Both the position numbers and the translations under genes were made by a program. Below are positions 60,617 through 64,000 of a DNA stretch of 64,000 bases, piece by piece. The first letter of the stretch is position 1. Every line of letters starts with the position of its first letter. The notes under the pieces are model-generated. The model searched no databases, was not told the DNA's origin, and saw only the letters and a program-made list of their open reading frames with translations. The DNA comes from Heterocephalus glaber (lineage: Eukaryota; Chordata; Mammalia; Rodentia; Bathyergidae): the NCBI RefSeq assembly GCF_000247695.1, contig NW_004624778.1:8745157-8809156 (forward strand). Direction: 5' to 3'.

Positions 60617-63544
60617 AGATAAGTAGATAATCACAGCTATATAGATATAAGTATTTTCCGAAATAAATTTAATGGGAAAGTCAAATTGATATATGTAATG
60701 TGAATGTATATGCATGTGTGAATGTATATATATGCTTCTGATTAATATTTATTTCAAATTCCTGAACTTGAATTGGAAGAGTTTTTACTAAAACTTACAC
60801 ATGTATCTCCTAAAAGAATTTTTTAAAAGACATAATTGTCCCTTTGGTTTTTATCCCATATTACAAATACAAGAGTTTCAGTAATACAGCTCCAATACTA
60901 TCATCAATATGATTACTGAAAACATGAAAAATGGCAAGTGTGTTCTTCTTTCTACCATTTTTATAATTATCCTATATCAACACTTACAGAACATGAAAAA
61001 GATATACACTCACTCCCTTTCACACACATGTAGTCTTAGGTCTGAAGGTCCCAGCTGTCCAGTGGCCACTACCTCTCCCACAGTGTCTGGTAATGCTGGT
61101 TAGCTGTCTGAAATGCATTCTCAAGGAAATTCTTAAGACAGAACTCATGGGAACAAAGCTTCTTGAGTGCTTGCATGTTAATAATTTTGTGCCCTTTATA
61201 GTGGAAAGTCCATTGGCTGCATATAAAGCCCTTGGCTCACAACTTCTTCCCTTGAGAATTTTAAGTAGGTTGTTCCATTCTCTTCTGGCATGAAATACTG
61301 CTTTTGCAAACTTAATTCTTATCTAATTTTCTTTTGCTTATGTTGCTTTTTTTAAAAAAAAAAAAAAAAAGGATGCACAAAAAGTTTTCCTTTTCTTTAT
61401 TATCCACAGTTTTATTAGAATGTATTTTGCTATTGTCAGTATTCTCTTTAAAGAAGTAAATATTTTAAGGAATGTTTTCCCTGAATCAATTATTTTAGTA
61501 TTATTGTTTCCTGGCTTTGGTTTTCTTCTTTGAAGGCTCCTACTGTTTTCAGGTGTCTTCTTTGTACAGTTTCATTTTTGGTCATTTTATGAATCTCTTT
61601 TTATCTCTTCCTTTCATTTCTTCTTAACTTTAAAATTTTTTCCTCTACTTAACCTTTTATTTCTCTTCTAGATTATGTTGTCTTCACTCACTCTTGTATT
61701 CTTTCTGGTTTCACCATTATCTTTGACACTGTGTTTTCATTTGTTTATTTTTTCCTGAGTCTGTCACTTCAGTTTTAAGTTTTCCTATTTCTAATTTGTT
61801 CTATTTTTTCACATTTTTCAATATTTTAATACCCTTTAACACATTTTGAAACAGTATGGTAGAGGTTTGCATTTTTTTATGGGTACATTTTATCAACATA
61901 TTTTTAGTTCTATATTTTGCTCTCTTACTTTTAATACATTTCACAGGACATAGTTGCTAGTACACTTTTATTTCTAGTTTGAAATTAGTTCTCCTGAACT
62001 GTTAACAATAGACAGAGTTGAGGATGGTTTTTCTAACATATAGTGTTCCATCTTTGCTGTTTCTTTATTTCTTTAGAGTGCTATATTGTTTCTCTTTGCT
62101 TTCTAGGATTTCTAGCTCTGTTTTCCTCGCTCAATTTTATTTGAACCTTCTCTCTTTCAATCCTCTCTGTTATCCCTGTCATTCTGTAGTGTCATTTTAA
62201 ATGACACACAGATTTGATTATTGAGTATATTCTCAAGGTTTGTCCATGTGCTACATTTTGGGTCATTTTTTAAGGAAGCCTAGAACCATCCCTGCTCACG
62301 AACTAAGGTTTTCTCCAACTTCAGTTTGCTATATATAAACAAAATCAATTAAATGAATAGGTCACCATTAGTCAAACGGGTAAAAGAAAGAAAAAGAATG
62401 TATCTAGATCTAGACAGGCCCTAAATTGACTTTAAGGGGTAGTTGTGGATTGCTGCCCAAAGTGAAGAATGCAGGAAGGCAGGTCTCCGAATGGTCTTGG
62501 TTGTCCACACTTTCCCTTCTTCCACTGAGTGTTCTCCAAATATCTGTGGGATGCAGGGAGGGCACAGTGCAGTTAAGGAGGAAGGGTTCAGACCAACCCA
62601 GGCTATGGCCTCATTTGTCTTAGAACAGAATGTTCTGCAGTACTTAAGCTCAGCAACTCAAGAGATGCCCAGGGTATAAAAGCTCAGGGTAGAGTGCTTT
62701 GGGAGTACCTTAGCTATGGCACAATGTAGGACCTGTTCAGATGAAGTGCCACTCCCACTCTAAGCTGTTTTCCTGAGCCTTGGGAAGCTGGCTCACCATG
62801 GATCCTAGGAGTCTGTCTGTTCTTGCTACCTACCTATAATTAGCACATTCCCTTTACCTGGCACGGTGTGCAAGTGTTTTATCTCACCAGACTGGAGACT
62901 CTGCAAGTGGCATCCTCTGGAAAGTGTCATAAATGAGAGGAAGAAAATACAAGCAAAGATGTTGTAACAGTTACACATATACTGTTATGCATATAACAGT
63001 TATTAGGAACTAGGGAGGAAGTCTGAATGGCTGGTGAGGTAACGTGCTACCGAAGAAGAAGGGGTCAATGAGAAATCAAAGTGAATAAATAGAAGGGAAT
63101 CCTAATGTTAAAAGGAAAAGTGATGGGAGCTGAAATTGCTGATCCTTTATAATAACATTTTAAACAGTAAACCGGGAGTTAAAATTTCAGAGAGAAAGGT
63201 TTGTAGTTTATAGGCCAAATTTTATATTTGGATTATGTAGCTCCTTTCCTGCTTAGTACCTTAGACATAGAATATTTCAAATTTGCTGATTCAAAACAAC
63301 AGTAAATTACTATAGGCCTGCTAAAAAATTGTCTTTGTGAGCCAATACAAATACACTGTCCATAAAGCAGGTTCAGGCCCTCAAGCAAAGCATATGCAAT
63401 GGTGAATAACATAGTTGAGATTAAAAATTTACAATCCAGTGCGACTGTGAATGACCATCAGCCTTGTTTGATGTAAAAAAAAAAAAAAAAAAAGTATGTC
63501 CCCTTTGAATGTATTTAAGGCATGTTATGTTCAAGAATCACACA
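60617..63544. other. T-rich flank, no gene
   Basis: 60620-62270 is markedly T-rich on the + strand and reads like antisense of an old LINE, not identified. The rest is unassigned. A 20-nt A run lies at 63475-63494. Confidence 0.5.
61347..61370. repeat. T7-A17 homopolymer junction
   Basis: A T run passes directly into 17 A. The A run might be a retroposon tail, but no source element is clear upstream. Confidence 0.85.
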
Positions 63545-64000
63545 TGGGGCAAGTTCTGCGGAACACGCCGAATCAGCCCTCGTCCCGGCAACAATCCACT
63601 GGACACACCCCACCCCCACCCCGCTCCTCTGTACAGCCACCTGGCTCCACACTACAGAGACGGAGAGGACACCAGCCCACCAGACCACTATAGTGAGTCC
63701 TGCCGCTCCTGGCCCAAAGGTAGGGGCTTCTGAGCCGCCATCCCACTGCTTCTGGTCCAGAGGGAGGGGCTTCCTGGCCACCATCCCTCCCGCTGCTCCC
63801 AGCCCAGAGGAAAGGGCTTTTGGGCCACCATCACTACCGCTGCTCCCGGCCCCTGTCCCACCTCTCCCAGCTTAGAGGAGGTAATCCGTGCAGGCGCCAA
63901 AAGCAACCCCCTAGAGTGGAAATGAGAAAACACATAAATAAGTCTCAAAACCAGACTTCCAGATCACCTACAGCAACCCCAAAGGGAAATGAGATGGAAC
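63545..64000 (+). mobile_element. Possible L1 5' end, running off the window
   Basis: An abrupt GC-rich, CpG-containing stretch (GTTCTGCGGAACACGCCGAA onward), then the 46-bp tandem array, then an A-rich sense strand (GGAAATGAGAAAACACATAA, CAACCCCAAAGGGAAATGAG). This has the layout of a LINE-1 5' UTR promoter leading towards ORF1, which would lie beyond the window. An LTR or another GC-rich retroelement is an alternative. I do not recognise the exact family. Confidence 0.4.
63702..63861 (+). repeat. GC-rich array of about 46-bp tandem repeats
   Basis: Three units and a partial fourth, each starting GC(C/T)GCTCC-like and containing GGCCCAGAGG, AGGGGCTTC and GGCCACCATCCC. Units are at 63702-63747, 63748-63791, 63792-63838 and from 63839. 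Open frames on both strands arise from the repeat and have no family resemblance. Confidence 0.85.

Noticed and set aside
63522..63948. 117- and 86-codon open frames at the right edge
   Set aside because: They are translations of the 46-bp tandem array and GC-rich flank, repeating on both strands.

Overview
This is mammalian nuclear DNA, from a rodent. It holds the 3' part of one protein-coding gene, SETBP1 (SET binding protein 1), on the + strand. Two coding exons are certain from their translation and splice sites. Exon 5 (26523-26693) encodes 56 whole codons plus two split codons. The terminal exon 6 (coding 50091-50704) encodes the C-terminus with the third AT-hook and the proline-rich tail. 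The splice sites are in phase, so the two exons read as one continuous frame ending in TAA at 50702-50704. The first 26.5 kb is the end of intron 4, 26694-50090 is intron 5 (about 23.4 kb), 50705 to about 55440 is a long 3' UTR, and the remaining 8.5 kb is downstream flank. No other gene, RNA gene, CRISPR array or operon-like structure is visible. The other open frames are short, lack family resemblance and mostly overlap repeats.

The organism is read from its repeats. There are nine tRNA-Ala-derived ID SINEs with an internal pol III box A and box B and an A-rich tail, most with long, perfect or near-perfect target-site duplications, and one B1 SINE. ID plus B1 indicates a rodent. The ID variant (box B followed by CCCCGGTACC and the A tail) is not the mouse/rat BC1 form and would suit Castorimorpha (beaver, kangaroo rat, pocket gopher), but that rests on memory and is tentative. 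Older layers are MIR, L2, L1 fragments and ERVL-MaLR LTR remnants. A 178-bp hAT-type DNA transposon at 10173-10350 is the most unusual mobile element.

Layout: 1-26522, intron 4 with five ID copies upstream of 22.1 kb and a sixth at 25.0 kb, MIRs, MaLR LTRs, the hAT element and an L1 fragment just before exon 5. 26694-50090, intron 5, repeat-poor in the middle (about 30-46 kb), where several AT-rich, TAATTA-containing blocks look like conserved regulatory DNA; an inverted ID pair and a B1 nested in L1 lie near its 3' end. 50091-51090 is CpG-rich and spans exon 6 coding sequence and the early 3' UTR. 55441-64000 is flank with L1 3'-end pieces at 58.8-60.6 kb and, at the right edge, a GC-rich array of about 46-bp repeats that may be the 5' end of a younger L1 running off the window.

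SETBP1 is a nuclear AT-hook protein that binds the SET oncoprotein and acts in chromatin and transcription control. The part encoded here covers roughly the last 260 residues of a protein of about 1,600. I found no new multi-gene system. The points worth a second look are the shortened, uninterrupted proline tract, the in-frame skippable exon 5, the duplicated block at the 3' UTR end, the hAT element, the inverted ID pair and the candidate intronic enhancers.
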